Counted from the first letter of the stretch, positions 34,125 to 43,774 are shown. The stretch: DNA of 64,000 nt from CAZSHG01 sp964606695 [NCBI: uncultured bacterium] (GCA_964606695.1 CAZSHG010000015.1:15714-79713), one strand, 5' to 3'. Notes: generated by a model from the sequence alone, not told the origin. Made by a program: numbers and translations.

Positions 34125-35150
34125 ATGGCAAAACGAAAAATTAAAACATTACGTGAACAACGCGAGGAGAGAATTCGCCGCTTTAAGGAGATGTCCGAAC
34201 AGCGGTTCGAGAAGTATCGCGACAGGCTTATCAAGGTTAGAACGCCCGGCAAGAAGTGGTCGGTTCTGGACAGAGAAAATTTCTTCGTCTGCGGATATTG
34301 TTCATTCAGGATGGCTATTTTCTCAACGAGATCGCTTCAGGTCGACGACAAATCTCCCCTCCTTTTTTACGGATGTGGCAGGCGTTGTGATCCGAGCAAT
34401 ATTCACAGAGCGGAATTCGTCGATAATAAGCTCATCGATCATCTATATGAAAGGTTAAATAAAAAATTTCCCAACGTCGAAACGCCTGAGGGCGATCAGG
34501 ATGAACTGATGAGAAGTTTTTCGGTCATCGACGAACTCGAGATCAAACGTCGTAAATTGATGGAATTACTTCCCTACGCCGGTTATAATCGGGACGATCT
34601 GGTTCAGGAACTTATCGAGGTCGAGGAGGAAATCGACGAAATCCGCAAGAATAACTCCGGGCTTGAATCCGACGATCCGTCGAGTAGTCCGCTTCTGTCG
34701 CCGGTTTTCGCCGCGAAATCGGTCGAGAGCCTGTATGATATGAATTTAAGTTACAGAACCGAACTCGTTAAAGCTCTGGTTAGGAGAATTAGATTTTTCA
34801 ATGAAACCCTGATAGTCAAAATGAAACCTCTAGACGAAGAAGAGGGGTCTTTAGACCAGGCGGGCGGAGGAAAGATAACAAATATCCATCTCACCTATCA
34901 TTATAAGAGCTACAAACCGGGCGATGAAACCGTCGATGAGGAAGTGGACGCTGAGGAAATGGAGGATAAAGAGCGTCCGGAATGGGAAAGGGTTGATCCA
35001 GAATTCATCATGTCCGAACAGGAAGTTTCCGGCGGGTTTATCAGGTCTTCCGAAAAGGTCGATATCGATTTGCTTCGAACCGAACCGGGTTCCAGCGAGG
35101 AAAAGGAGATCCTCGAGAACATCGAAGAGGACGATGAAGAAAAAAAATAA
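34125..35150 (+). CDS. Zinc-ribbon/coiled-coil protein resembling the C-terminal half of large serine recombinases
   Basis: 341 residues, very charged. A basic N-terminal helix (about 1-45) is followed by a Cys4 region (FFVCGYCSFRMA then FYGCGRRCDPSN) resembling a zinc ribbon. Next comes a long coiled coil (VIDELEIKRRKLMELL, ELIEVEEEIDEIRKNN), then RTELVKALVRRIRFFNETLI, which resembles the strand that ends the recombinase zinc-ribbon/coiled-coil module. There is no resolvase catalytic domain. The C-terminal ~90 residues are highly acidic. It may be a domesticated or unrelated DNA-binding protein; the resemblance is by pattern only. Confidence 0.55.
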   Translation: MAKRKIKTLREQREERIRRFKEMSEQRFEKYRDRLIKVRTPGKKWSVLDRENFFVCGYCSFRMAIFSTRSLQVDDKSPLLFYGCGRRCDPSNIHRAEFVDNKLIDHLYERLNKKFPNVETPEGDQDELMRSFSVIDELEIKRRKLMELLPYAGYNRDDLVQELIEVEEEIDEIRKNNSGLESDDPSSSPLLSPVFAAKSVESLYDMNLSYRTELVKALVRRIRFFNETLIVKMKPLDEEEGSLDQAGGGKITNIHLTYHYKSYKPGDETVDEEVDAEEMEDKERPEWERVDPEFIMSEQEVSGGFIRSSEKVDIDLLRTEPGSSEEKEILENIEEDDEEKK

Positions 35151-35159
35151 TTTTTTTTG

Positions 35160-35187
35160 TTGCAATTTCGAAAAATAGTCGTATATT
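35160..35187 (+). promoter_or_regulatory. Promoter of the giant secreted-protein gene
   Basis: TTGCAA at 35160-35165 and TATATT at 35182-35187 are separated by 16 bases, about 50 bases before the start codon. Confidence 0.5.
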
Positions 35188-35238
35188 CTCTTATGGAAAG
35201 AGATTGAGTTCGTGGCCGCGGCCAATTGGAGGTTCCAA

Positions 35239-38200
35239 ATGGCACGGCAAATTTATACAAAGATAGCCACTCTAATGATAGTGGCTGTTCTTATTCCCGC
35301 CACATTCGCCAGCCTGACGGAGATTCCCACGGATGTTACCCAGTCCGATCCCCTCTCTGCATACGGTTTTGCCGCATGGCAGGCTTATATCAGCTGGGGC
35401 GAAAGGGGAAGCTACGATCCATCGCTGGCTACTGAATATGGCGAGATCCCGATTATATGGTCGATGGGCGGGGATTTTCTATTCCCCGACACGCTGAATG
35501 CGTCCCGACCATTCGATCATGCGAACGTCGGTTCGTTTAGTTCGTCAACCTATCCTCAGAATTACTGCGTATCACTGCCCGGAGATGAGTCCGTGGCCAT
35601 AATCAAGAGCAGTGTTACGGACGTTCTCGGGGTAAGTTCGACTTGGCAATATGCCTATTTCGTCGATCTCTTCAATCGCTTCCCCGACGCGGAAGGTCTG
35701 GTTAAGTCTTTCGTAGATTCGACGATAGCGTCATATTCCGATTTCTCATGGCGAACTAAACTTATCGTTATACCGGCGTTCGAAACATACCCGGATACGA
35801 TGAGCGTCTTTATGGACGAGATGGTCGCGCGTTATCCCGATGTCGGCACCGCACTTATCGATTTTCTCAATGCCGGCGGGACCATTTATTGCGAGGGCAC
35901 CGGTTCTTATCTGCTCGAAGCTTACGGCATCCTGCCTTCAGGGAGCATCAATCTTGACGATCCCGTCGAAGGCACTGTTACCGGCTTCTGCGACGTTGAC
36001 GTCATTGATCCGACACATCCGATGGGATTCGACAACGGTTCGCCCGGAATCTACACTGTCCTTGGCCCCACAATCAATATCCCCGGCATGGATACGATTC
36101 TCGCGATTGCGTCCAGCTGGGATCCCTCCGATATAGGCAAACCACTTGTCGCCGAAGTAGCTATCGGCGGTGGTCGAGTCCTGGTTAACGCGGGAATGCC
36201 CACCACTGGAGCATTAATCACGGACGACGAACAGCAATGGGAATGGACGATGAACGCTATTCTCTCGGCATTCTCGAACAAGGTCATGAACGTCCGAAGT
36301 GTCTTCACCGACGTCGATATCGATTCCTCGGACGTCGCACCGATTGCTCTCCCTGTGAACGAAGCACACACGTTCGAAGTTACGCTTCGAGTTCGGAATT
36401 TATGGAACGTCCCAATCGATAACGTTAGCGTTGTCGAGGAGCTAAAAACATTTTATAATTACGAAGGCACAGTTACCGGCCCTTCGCCCAGCGTTTCCTA
36501 TCCTTATCTTACCTATGATATAGGGACGATTCCGGCGGGTGGCGAGGTTATTATCACCTACCAGCTTTCCACTCCCGTTGCAGATGATGCGGCCTGGGAA
36601 GACCTCGACGACTACCTCTTCGACCGGAATAAGGGACTCGGTTATGTCTCGTCCAGCATCCTATATTATACCGACCCGGACGACGACGTTCTCCGTTCTT
36701 CCTACAGGAACAGCATTCGCGTGCGATACCTTTTCGAGGCCGAAATCTGGGCGGACACCGACCTGAATTGGAAGAACATACTGGGCGAATATTTCCAGCC
36801 TTTCAAGATGTTCACGATCTTCGAAAACAAGGAACGCACGTCGGCGTTGCATACGAAGTATGTCCAATACATCCCGCTGGATGTGCCCATCTACTGGGTC
36901 GATCCGATGACGGTGCCGATAATTCGCACGCCGGGGGGCAAATTCGTGGACGTCCTTCGCGGCGACTGGGACACGAATATGAACGGCGAAGTCGATCCGG
37001 GCGAAATTTTTCGCGATCTCGACGGCGACGGCGACCCCGATGCATGGCTCGACGTTACAACGATGCACCCGCAACCGGACGATTACGGTTCATTTACAAT
37101 CGAGGAAATCTACTGGCTCAATCCCTGGAGCGATGAATACGAGGACATCGATCACGACGGCATACGCCCGGTGGATTCTGACGGCGACGGCGTTTTCGAG
37201 ATCGAGGACCCGGACGATAAAATCCGCGCGATTCGTTGCGAATGGACACACAACCTGGACCCCTTCCCCGGTTACGGTTGGTTCGATCCTTACGCGAGCT
37301 GGGAACTCTGGATAGACCCTCCGCCGCTGGTAGGTATGGCGCTTGGAGCCGCAGAAGCCGCGGGAAGCCTGCTTGTCGATGTTGATACGATACCGGAAAT
37401 TGGCGATGAACCCTACTACTACGATAACTGGGAACACTGGATGGAAGTCGATACCGTAACAGATGAAATCGTCTGGAAGCGCCTTGTTTACGTCCATTTC
37501 GGCGCGTATGAGGGCTTCGTTTTCCTGGACGACGGCGAAACTGTCCCCGACCCGGACGCAATCGACGTCGGCCACGTGCCCTGGCCGAGACGCGAATATA
37601 TCGCGGTTATGAACCTCGGCGGCCACGAACCGACAATGACCGAACCGCAGTGCGATTCAAGCAACTATAGCTGGATAGAATACGAAACCATCTGGGGCAA
37701 GGATAAGAAGACGCCGATTCGCGTCAGCTATACATATTACACACCATTGCCTAACCCGTTACAATTCGAATACATCAGTTGCACATATAAAATCACCGAC
37801 GCAACGACCGGCGCGGAAATGCAGTATCTTCCCAAATACGGCGAAGCTGATATAGATTTCGAACTCTGCGCCAGCACCGAATATTCGCGCTATTGGCTGA
37901 AGAACGTCGGACAGGATCATGGACAATTCATATTTGATTATGATAGCGAAGGCTCTGGTTGGGAAAGATTCTCCGCCGCCCCAGATGGCTATGGCGACGG
38001 CGTCGTCGGTTACATGGTGCATGAAATCCCCAAGGGCATCGGCGGTTACGAAATCGACCTTCCGCGCGATGGCGGAGGAGCTATCGATATAGACGCACTT
38101 GTCGATGGCTTCATGCCCTATATGATCGGCTTCCCCGACGTTGGCGAAGAAATTGTCGTGTATGAATATCCCTTTAAGTGGGAAATTCTGATACCGCAAA

Positions 38201-40890
38201 TACTCATTCCACCCGCTCTCGACGATGATAACTTCGACGGCGAGGACGACTGGGACGACGATTTCGGTGACAGGTTCGTTTCCGGAACTGGTTATCTTCA
38301 TGATCTCTGGCCACCCATGAACGGCGAGGACGCCGAGGACACATTCGCGGTGAATCCCTGGGACATCACAACTCCAATCGAAGGCGATTTGGCCGAACCT
38401 CACGAAGGATGGTGTCCCGGTGCTGACAGCTCTTACGGCGACGACCTCTGTGAACACCTCGGCGAAACACGCCTGAAAGTCCATGTCAAATACACCGGCA
38501 ATGGCTACGAAGGCCCAGCGGAAATCAACAAGGGCGTATGGTTGGTCAACGAGGAAATCTTCGGCGGCTCGCCCTGGGTGCAATGGTCGCACGCGCAATT
38601 CGCTTTCGCAAAGGGGCACAGCATAGGATTCGCTTCCCGAAGCGCGACACCGTCTGTCATCCCGCTTCACCCCGATACCGTCCTCATGCGATGGCGCATC
38701 GCCGAATGGGATGAGCCTAAAGAATTCGACATCGATTACGATCCATACCTCGACGGCACCGGCTACGGCAAAATATCGCTGACCACACACGTCGGCGGGC
38801 GCGAACCGGCAAGCCTTTTCGAGCCGGACGCCTACTGGATGGCTCGAATCGACCCGGACGACGAAGCGGTTACCGTAACCGCCCTTCCCTGGGTAACCCC
38901 GGATGACACGATACTCTCCGCCGAGGGCTATCCCAGGACAGAAACTGGCTCCTTCCTGCAGTTCATTGTCGAGGTCGATAACAATTCGGGCGACCACTGG
39001 TATAACACAACCGTAGCGCCGAACATCGCAGGTCTCCCCGGATGCGAACCCTTCCTCTGCTATGGCTGTTATCCGCGCCCCTTCGTCCCGCAACATGTGG
39101 AATTCGATTCTACGGGCGAACCGATCGTAACTTCCGGCGACGATCCACGAAGCTTCACTGCTGGTTGGCGTTTCAATCCATCCGCGGACGAAGTCCTCTT
39201 CCAGGTCGGCGAAGTTGACGGCAGTATCGCGATTCCGGAGATACAATCCTCCCGTAGAGGATATTTCATCTGGCATCTGCAGATCGATCCGAGCCTGCCG
39301 GTCGGCGTTTACGAGATTCCACTCAAGCTCTCCGCATTATCACGCCACTACGACGAATCAGGCCCCGGAACTCCCGTATCGGTCGATGTCCCGCCCGCGA
39401 AATTCGCTATAGTCGAACGCGACGGAGCAACGATTGTCGAGCCGGCATACCTGATAAGCGCGGAAGCCGAACTCACCGACTTCGCAACGGAATTCGAGGA
39501 CTACGTCGGCATGTGGGATCCGTCCTCCGACGTCCGCTGGGGATACAGCCAGCCCACAATGGAGAACTGGGCAACGCTGTCGCCCGTCAGTGCGGCCGTA
39601 GTAGGCGAGGAACTCACTGCAACAATGCCCTCCGCGGTAGCATCGCCCTGGCCGCCCAGTATTTATGTCGATAATTTCTGGATTGGCGCCAAGGTCGATG
39701 TCGATCCGCCGTCGGCGAATGAAAGCCTGCCCCTCGATGAGGGCGCAATCGGCGGATACAACGACTTCATGGGAATCCCGCGAGAATTCTCGACCTACCC
39801 GATTTACGTTGAGGCGCGCGGCGCGAAACTCAAGCTCTCCAAGAGCGTTACCGAGGTCAACGGCGTGGAGGTCGATTCCACCGGCTACTTCTATCTGACT
39901 CAGGGCGACAACGACGTCCGAATCGAACTCGTCGCACAGAACATCGGAAACGACATCGCATACGATATCGCCATTCAGGGCGATGTCGGCGTGGATGCCA
40001 CATTCATGGGCGCGGACAGCACGTATCCATTCACATACGATAGCGGCGCGAAAGTCGTATATTGGGCGGATTTCGCCCACATCCCGCCCGGTGCGGAAAG
40101 GCGAATCCCGGTCGATCTCGAGGTCAACGCATCCGGTTCCGAGGAAGTCCTCGAGCTGTTCTACGCCTTCGCGGTCGAGTTCACCGAGACCGACGAGAGC
40201 GGCGAAGTCCTGCCGGACGTCCGTTACCGCCCCTCCGACGACGACACCATCTTCTACGGCGTCGATCTATTCTTCAACGAGGGCGATCTCGCCATCTCCG
40301 ACCGCGACCCGGTCGTAGGCGATAACGTCAACCTGCAGGCAACAGTCCGCATCGACGGCAACACCACCGCGAAGAACGTCGTCGTGCGATTCTTCGAGGG
40401 TGAACAGCAAATCGGCACCGACCAGATCATCGCGGAAATGAACCCCGCAGACAGCTTCGCGACTGTTACGGTGCCATACGGCATCGAAAAGGACTACGCG
40501 ACACTATACGCAATCGTCGATCCGGACAGCCTCCTCGGCGAACTCAAGGAGACCAACAACATCGTAACGCTCGAACTCGTTATCGGCAAAGGCGACCCGA
40601 TTCGCCAGGTAGTGAACTTCCCGAACCCGTTCAAGGACTACACCGAGTTCACTTACATCCTCGGCGAACCTATGACCGACGTCTCGATTAAGGTATTCAC
40701 CGTGCGCGGAAGGCCGGTCAGGCATTTCGATATGTGTCCGAACAGCGTCGGTTACAACGCCCTCGGATGGGACGGCACCGACTCCCGCGGCGACCCCATC
40801 GCCAACGGAACATACATATACAAAGTCCTCGCCACCGACGAAAAGGGCGAGACGCACGAGGTGATCGAGCGCATTGTGCGCATGAGATAG
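35239..40890 (+). CDS. Giant secreted multidomain protein with FlgD-like/sorting C-terminus
   Basis: 1883 residues from the ATG at 35239, with GGAGG 6 bases upstream. A signal peptide spans about residues 1-27. Residues about 30-340 resemble a DUF4350/glutamine-amidotransferase-like fold with GGTIYCEGTGSYLLEAYGIL. Later, acidic Asp-rich motifs (TNMNGEVDPGEIFRDLDGDG, DHDGIRPVDSDGDGVFEIED) look like Ca2+-binding repeats. A CARDB-like domain (AKNVVVRFFEGEQQIGTDQI) precedes the end, which reads FPNPFKDYTEFTYILGE and GTYIYKVLATDEKGE, a type-A sorting/FlgD-like domain. The role is unknown; a surface or sheath component is likely. Confidence 0.85.
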   Translation: MARQIYTKIATLMIVAVLIPATFASLTEIPTDVTQSDPLSAYGFAAWQAYISWGERGSYDPSLATEYGEIPIIWSMGGDFLFPDTLNASRPFDHANVGSFSSSTYPQNYCVSLPGDESVAIIKSSVTDVLGVSSTWQYAYFVDLFNRFPDAEGLVKSFVDSTIASYSDFSWRTKLIVIPAFETYPDTMSVFMDEMVARYPDVGTALIDFLNAGGTIYCEGTGSYLLEAYGILPSGSINLDDPVEGTVTGFCDVDVIDPTHPMGFDNGSPGIYTVLGPTINIPGMDTILAIASSWDPSDIGKPLVAEVAIGGGRVLVNAGMPTTGALITDDEQQWEWTMNAILSAFSNKVMNVRSVFTDVDIDSSDVAPIALPVNEAHTFEVTLRVRNLWNVPIDNVSVVEELKTFYNYEGTVTGPSPSVSYPYLTYDIGTIPAGGEVIITYQLSTPVADDAAWEDLDDYLFDRNKGLGYVSSSILYYTDPDDDVLRSSYRNSIRVRYLFEAEIWADTDLNWKNILGEYFQPFKMFTIFENKERTSALHTKYVQYIPLDVPIYWVDPMTVPIIRTPGGKFVDVLRGDWDTNMNGEVDPGEIFRDLDGDGDPDAWLDVTTMHPQPDDYGSFTIEEIYWLNPWSDEYEDIDHDGIRPVDSDGDGVFEIEDPDDKIRAIRCEWTHNLDPFPGYGWFDPYASWELWIDPPPLVGMALGAAEAAGSLLVDVDTIPEIGDEPYYYDNWEHWMEVDTVTDEIVWKRLVYVHFGAYEGFVFLDDGETVPDPDAIDVGHVPWPRREYIAVMNLGGHEPTMTEPQCDSSNYSWIEYETIWGKDKKTPIRVSYTYYTPLPNPLQFEYISCTYKITDATTGAEMQYLPKYGEADIDFELCASTEYSRYWLKNVGQDHGQFIFDYDSEGSGWERFSAAPDGYGDGVVGYMVHEIPKGIGGYEIDLPRDGGGAIDIDALVDGFMPYMIGFPDVGEEIVVYEYPFKWEILIPQILIPPALDDDNFDGEDDWDDDFGDRFVSGTGYLHDLWPPMNGEDAEDTFAVNPWDITTPIEGDLAEPHEGWCPGADSSYGDDLCEHLGETRLKVHVKYTGNGYEGPAEINKGVWLVNEEIFGGSPWVQWSHAQFAFAKGHSIGFASRSATPSVIPLHPDTVLMRWRIAEWDEPKEFDIDYDPYLDGTGYGKISLTTHVGGREPASLFEPDAYWMARIDPDDEAVTVTALPWVTPDDTILSAEGYPRTETGSFLQFIVEVDNNSGDHWYNTTVAPNIAGLPGCEPFLCYGCYPRPFVPQHVEFDSTGEPIVTSGDDPRSFTAGWRFNPSADEVLFQVGEVDGSIAIPEIQSSRRGYFIWHLQIDPSLPVGVYEIPLKLSALSRHYDESGPGTPVSVDVPPAKFAIVERDGATIVEPAYLISAEAELTDFATEFEDYVGMWDPSSDVRWGYSQPTMENWATLSPVSAAVVGEELTATMPSAVASPWPPSIYVDNFWIGAKVDVDPPSANESLPLDEGAIGGYNDFMGIPREFSTYPIYVEARGAKLKLSKSVTEVNGVEVDSTGYFYLTQGDNDVRIELVAQNIGNDIAYDIAIQGDVGVDATFMGADSTYPFTYDSGAKVVYWADFAHIPPGAERRIPVDLEVNASGSEEVLELFYAFAVEFTETDESGEVLPDVRYRPSDDDTIFYGVDLFFNEGDLAISDRDPVVGDNVNLQATVRIDGNTTAKNVVVRFFEGEQQIGTDQIIAEMNPADSFATVTVPYGIEKDYATLYAIVDPDSLLGELKETNNIVTLELVIGKGDPIRQVVNFPNPFKDYTEFTYILGEPMTDVSIKVFTVRGRPVRHFDMCPNSVGYNALGWDGTDSRGDPIANGTYIYKVLATDEKGETHEVIERIVRMR

Positions 40891-40920
40891 ATTCTCCCGT
40901 TACACACACTCCTCTGGAAA

Positions 40921-40947
40921 AAAGCCCGGGTTCCCCGCCCGGGCTTT
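40921..40947. terminator. Terminator after the giant gene
   Basis: AAAGCCCGGG (40921-40930) and CCCGGGCTTT (40938-40947) form a 10-bp stem with loop TTCCCCG. Only a short T run follows on either strand. Confidence 0.75.
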
Positions 40948-40990
40948 ACATTTAACCGTTAGTCGTTAGCTGTTGAATGTAGCCCACCCC

Positions 40991-41074
40991 GTCATTGCGA
41001 GCGACCGTAGGGAGCGCGGCAATCTTTCTCTTTACCGTAAGAGATTGCTTCGTCATTACATTCCTCGCAATGAC
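40991..41074. repeat. GTCATTGCGAG...CTCGCAATGAC dispersed palindromic repeat
   Basis: The outer arms are GTCATTGCGAG and CTCGCAATGAC, and the inner arms are GCAATCT-type and AGATTGC. This repeat type is known from many bacterial genomes. A partial copy is at 58504-58530. It lies 68 bases before array B. Confidence 0.8.
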
Positions 41075-41141
41075 AGCGAAAACGAATTCATCTGGCGACC
41101 CTCCCCTGCGCTTTTTGAAAACGATTTTTGTGTTCTTTAGG

Positions 41142-41545
41142 TTGATTTTAGGCTGGTTCGAGACGAGTTTCGCGTTGCGCGAGACGAATCGCGGCTCCAC
41201 CGGGCGGATTTTACCATTACTCAGGACGATTCGAGCATTGCTTCGGGCGGTTTGACCGTCGCCGAGGCCCGGTTGAGCGATCCTCGAACCGGTTTTAGTA
41301 TTGTTCTAGCCGATTCAAGCATTCCTCGACACGAGTTTAATCTAAGACTGAATAGAGGAATGCTAAGATTGGCTCCAGGAGCGCTAAGATTGGGTAGAGG
41401 AACGCTAAAATCGCCCAGAGGAACGCTAAACTTGACCAGAGGAATGCTAAAGTTGGGTAGAGGGAGGCTAAAATCGCCCAGAGGAACGCTAAGATCGGGT
41501 AGAGGCACCCTAAAATCGACTGGAGGAAGCCGAAAATCGCGCGAG
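41142..41545. repeat. 21-bp degenerate tandem array B (about 19 units, inverted halves)
   Basis: Right half: GGAANGCTAA-like cores at 41357, 41378, 41399, 41420, 41441, 41462, 41483, 41504 and 41525, all 21 bases apart. Left half: a related core in reverse orientation (CCGATTCAAGC, ACGATTCGAGC and similar) at 41142, 41163, 41184, 41205, 41226, 41247, 41268, 41289, 41310 and 41331, again 21 apart. At the centre AGCATTCCTC and GAGGAATGCT face each other. The array can fold as one imperfect hairpin of about 190 bases per arm. Reading frames stay open because 21 is a multiple of 3, but there is no start signal. Confidence 0.9.
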
Positions 41546-41700
41546 AGAAATACTGGATTCCCGATCAAGTCGGGAATGACAGGTGGACGGTCGGGAATGA
41601 CAAAATGTTGGGGCGGTGGGGGAATCGCCCTTTTGATTTAAGATTTAAGATTGAGGATTGGAGATTGCGAATGAATGGCAAAGGGCAAAACGGTAATAGC

Positions 41701-41740
41701 TGTCATTTCGAGGGAAGGTAGGCGGCGACGAGAAATCTCC
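41701..41740. repeat. CATTTCGAG...GAGAAATCTCC repeat, intergenic copy
   Basis: TGTCATTTCGAGGGAAGG followed by CGACGAGAAATCTCC matches, in reverse, the element translated inside the GH57 sorting domain at 5284-5347. The stretch 41560-41700 around it is repetitive and gene-free. Confidence 0.7.
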
Positions 41741-41756
41741 ATTGAGAAGGAGAATT

Positions 41757-41792
41757 GAAAAAAGCCCGGCCATACAACGGTCGGGCTTTTCG
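41757..41792 (-). terminator. Terminator of the DUF4870-like gene
   Basis: On the minus strand AAAAGCCCGACC, a 7-base loop and GGCCGGGCTTTT form a long stem ending in TTTTTT. Confidence 0.85.
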
Positions 41793-41811
41793 ATTGTTCG
41801 ATGGATAAATC

Positions 41812-42213
41812 CTATTCCTGATTCGCGGGAGGAGGCGGTGGCGGCGGAGTCTGTTGAATAGAAGAATCATCCGTCGGTGCCCCGGTCGATTCGACCGGTT
41901 TAACCAGATTGAATTTGTATCCGAGTTTGCCGATAAGCGGTAGCGGCTGGACTTTGCCCGAAAAGCCGTTGATCAACCCTATTATCAGGCAAACAAGAAT
42001 GAAGATGCTCCACAGGAACCATCCGATAAAGGGAATCACGGTCAGGAGGCTCGCGATGAGAAGCACCAGGCCCTGCTGGACGTGATACATCACAAAACGG
42101 TTTTCCTTGCCCGTAAGAAAAGCGATGAGCAAACCGACCCAGGTGATATATGCCACGCCGGCCATACCCTTCCCGTCCTCGATTTCCTGTTGAGTAATGT
42201 TGAACTCGTTCAT
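41812..42213 (-). CDS. DUF4870-like membrane protein
   Basis: 133 residues from the ATG at 42213, chosen because GAAAGGAG lies 5 bases upstream; a longer frame to 42306 lacks a ribosome binding site. The pattern GMAGVAYITWVGLLIAFLTG and YHVQQGLVLLIASLLTVIPF matches the DUF4870/Tic20-like family with three to four membrane segments. The C-terminus is a Pro-rich tail with nine consecutive-type prolines (TPPPPPPPANQE). The family has no established function. It is a single-gene unit with its own terminator. Confidence 0.85.
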   Translation of the reverse strand: MNEFNITQQEIEDGKGMAGVAYITWVGLLIAFLTGKENRFVMYHVQQGLVLLIASLLTVIPFIGWFLWSIFILVCLIIGLINGFSGKVQPLPLIGKLGYKFNLVKPVESTGAPTDDSSIQQTPPPPPPPANQE

Positions 42214-42321
42214 TTTTCTCCTTTCGTTTTTTAACATCTCTTTAGACATAAGAAAAGCCCCAATCGACCTAATGTCAAGTAGAATTAGTTCGAGCCGAAA
42301 AATCATTTTTTTCGATTACAG

Positions 42322-42350
42322 TTGACATTCGGCCTTGCGCGGTTTAGTTT
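42322..42350 (+). promoter_or_regulatory. Promoter of the sugar transferase gene
   Basis: TTGACA at 42322-42327 and TAGTTT at 42345-42350 are 17 bases apart, ending 20 bases before the start codon. Confidence 0.55.
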
Positions 42351-42370
42351 GGATATACCTGGAGGCAACG

Positions 42371-43774
42371 ATGATATTATCTCGGAACACGAACAGAACG
42401 GCACGCAATTTACTTTTCCTGGGCGATATGCTTCTTATCGTCGGATCATTTGCCTTTGCCTGGTGGACTCGTTTCGATTCGGGTATTATCCCACTGACCA
42501 AAGACTACCAACCATTCCGGCTTTACGAACTCCCGATTGTGATCGTCACCGGTATATGGCTGATCGCTTACGCCTGGCAGAAGCTTTTCCATATCGAATT
42601 CTCTCGCAAGTTGGGGCAGGAAATCGCGAAACTGCTCAAGGCGAATATCGCCTCGCTGGTGGTCGCGATGGCGCTGACCTTTCTCTACCGCAATATCATG
42701 TTCAGCCGGTTGACACTGGGACTGGGCGTGTTCATCGCCTTCGTGACGACGGTGATTTACCATCGGCTGATGATGTGGTTCCTCACGCGGATGTTGCGTA
42801 AGGGGCGCGGCGTCGCGCGGAAGATCGTTATAGGCGACGGCGAACTGGCCGAGCGGACGGTAGCGGAGTTACTGGCCGATCCACTGACCAACCGGGGGCT
42901 GGTGGGGCGTCTATGCACGGACGACTCGCCACAAAGAATCGGAGCACCGAGCGAATTGCGTCGCGTGCTTATCGAGGAGCGAATCGACGAGGTTTTACTT
43001 GCGGAGACGGACGTGTCGGAGGCGGCGATACGGCGGATAATCTACGAGTGCCGCAAGGAGCGCGCGCTTTTCGAGATGGTGCCCAGTTTCCAGGGCCTTC
43101 TGCGCGGCGTCATCGAGATCGACGAGATCGGCGACCTGGGGACAATCGCCTTCCGCGACGTCGCCATGGCGAGCTGGCAGAGGTATGTCAAGCGCGGTAT
43201 GGATCTGGTGGGCAGTGCAATCGGTCTTGTTATCCTCTCCCCTATATTCGCAACGATAGCAATCGCGATTAAACTGAACTCGAAAGGCCCGGTCTTTTTC
43301 ACTCAGGAACGAATCGGCAAGAACGGCAGAAAATTCGACATGATAAAATTCCGGTCGATGTTCGTCGATGCGGAGGAACGCCTGCAGGATTTACTCGACA
43401 AAAACGAGGCCGAGGGCGCTGTGTTCAAGATCAAGGACGACCCGCGCGTGACCAGGGTAGGCAAATTTCTGCGACGCTTCTCGATAGACGAACTGCCGCA
43501 GATAATCAACGTCTTTTTAGGGCAGATGTCGCTGGTGGGGCCGCGTCCGCCTCTGGAACGCGAACTGGCCGAATACGAAGGCTGGCAACTCAAACGCGTG
43601 GACACGATACCCGGCATGACGGGCTTGTGGCAGGTATCCGGCCGTAGCGATCTCCCCTTCTCGGAGATGGTGCGCCTGGACATCTACTACATCGAACACT
43701 GGAGCATCTGGTTGGACATCAAAATCCTCCTCAAAACCCTTCCCGCTGTGTTGTCGGGGCGCGGAGCGTATTAA
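42371..43774 (+). CDS. Polyprenyl-phosphate sugar-1-phosphate transferase (WbaP/WcaJ type)
   Basis: 467 residues from the ATG at 42371 with GGAGG upstream. Such enzymes move a sugar-1-phosphate onto undecaprenyl phosphate and start exopolysaccharide or O-antigen repeat synthesis at the inner membrane. The N-terminal ~140 residues hold four membrane segments; a Rossmann-like CoA_binding_3 region follows (VARKIVIGDGELAERTVAEL). The C-terminal ~200 residues are the PF02397 catalytic domain: RGMDLVGSAIGLVILSPIFA, FFTQERIGKNGRKFDMIKFR, DELPQIINVFLGQMSLVGPR and GMTGLWQVSGRSDLPFSEMV. No other glycan genes lie nearby, so it is an isolated initiator. Confidence 0.95.
   Translation: MILSRNTNRTARNLLFLGDMLLIVGSFAFAWWTRFDSGIIPLTKDYQPFRLYELPIVIVTGIWLIAYAWQKLFHIEFSRKLGQEIAKLLKANIASLVVAMALTFLYRNIMFSRLTLGLGVFIAFVTTVIYHRLMMWFLTRMLRKGRGVARKIVIGDGELAERTVAELLADPLTNRGLVGRLCTDDSPQRIGAPSELRRVLIEERIDEVLLAETDVSEAAIRRIIYECRKERALFEMVPSFQGLLRGVIEIDEIGDLGTIAFRDVAMASWQRYVKRGMDLVGSAIGLVILSPIFATIAIAIKLNSKGPVFFTQERIGKNGRKFDMIKFRSMFVDAEERLQDLLDKNEAEGAVFKIKDDPRVTRVGKFLRRFSIDELPQIINVFLGQMSLVGPRPPLERELAEYEGWQLKRVDTIPGMTGLWQVSGRSDLPFSEMVRLDIYYIEHWSIWLDIKILLKTLPAVLSGRGAY

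Noticed and set aside
34125-35150. Complete serine recombinase with attachment sites
   Set aside because: The catalytic resolvase domain is missing and no flanking direct repeats typical of attachment sites were seen.
37759-39276. A 505-codon frame antisense to the giant secreted gene
   Set aside because: Shadow of the plus-strand gene; no start signal or domain pattern.
41252-41641. A 129-codon plus-strand frame and a 115-codon minus-strand frame through array B
   Set aside because: Both exist only because 21-base units keep the frame. There is no ribosome binding site, and codon use is that of the repeat. Treated as non-coding.
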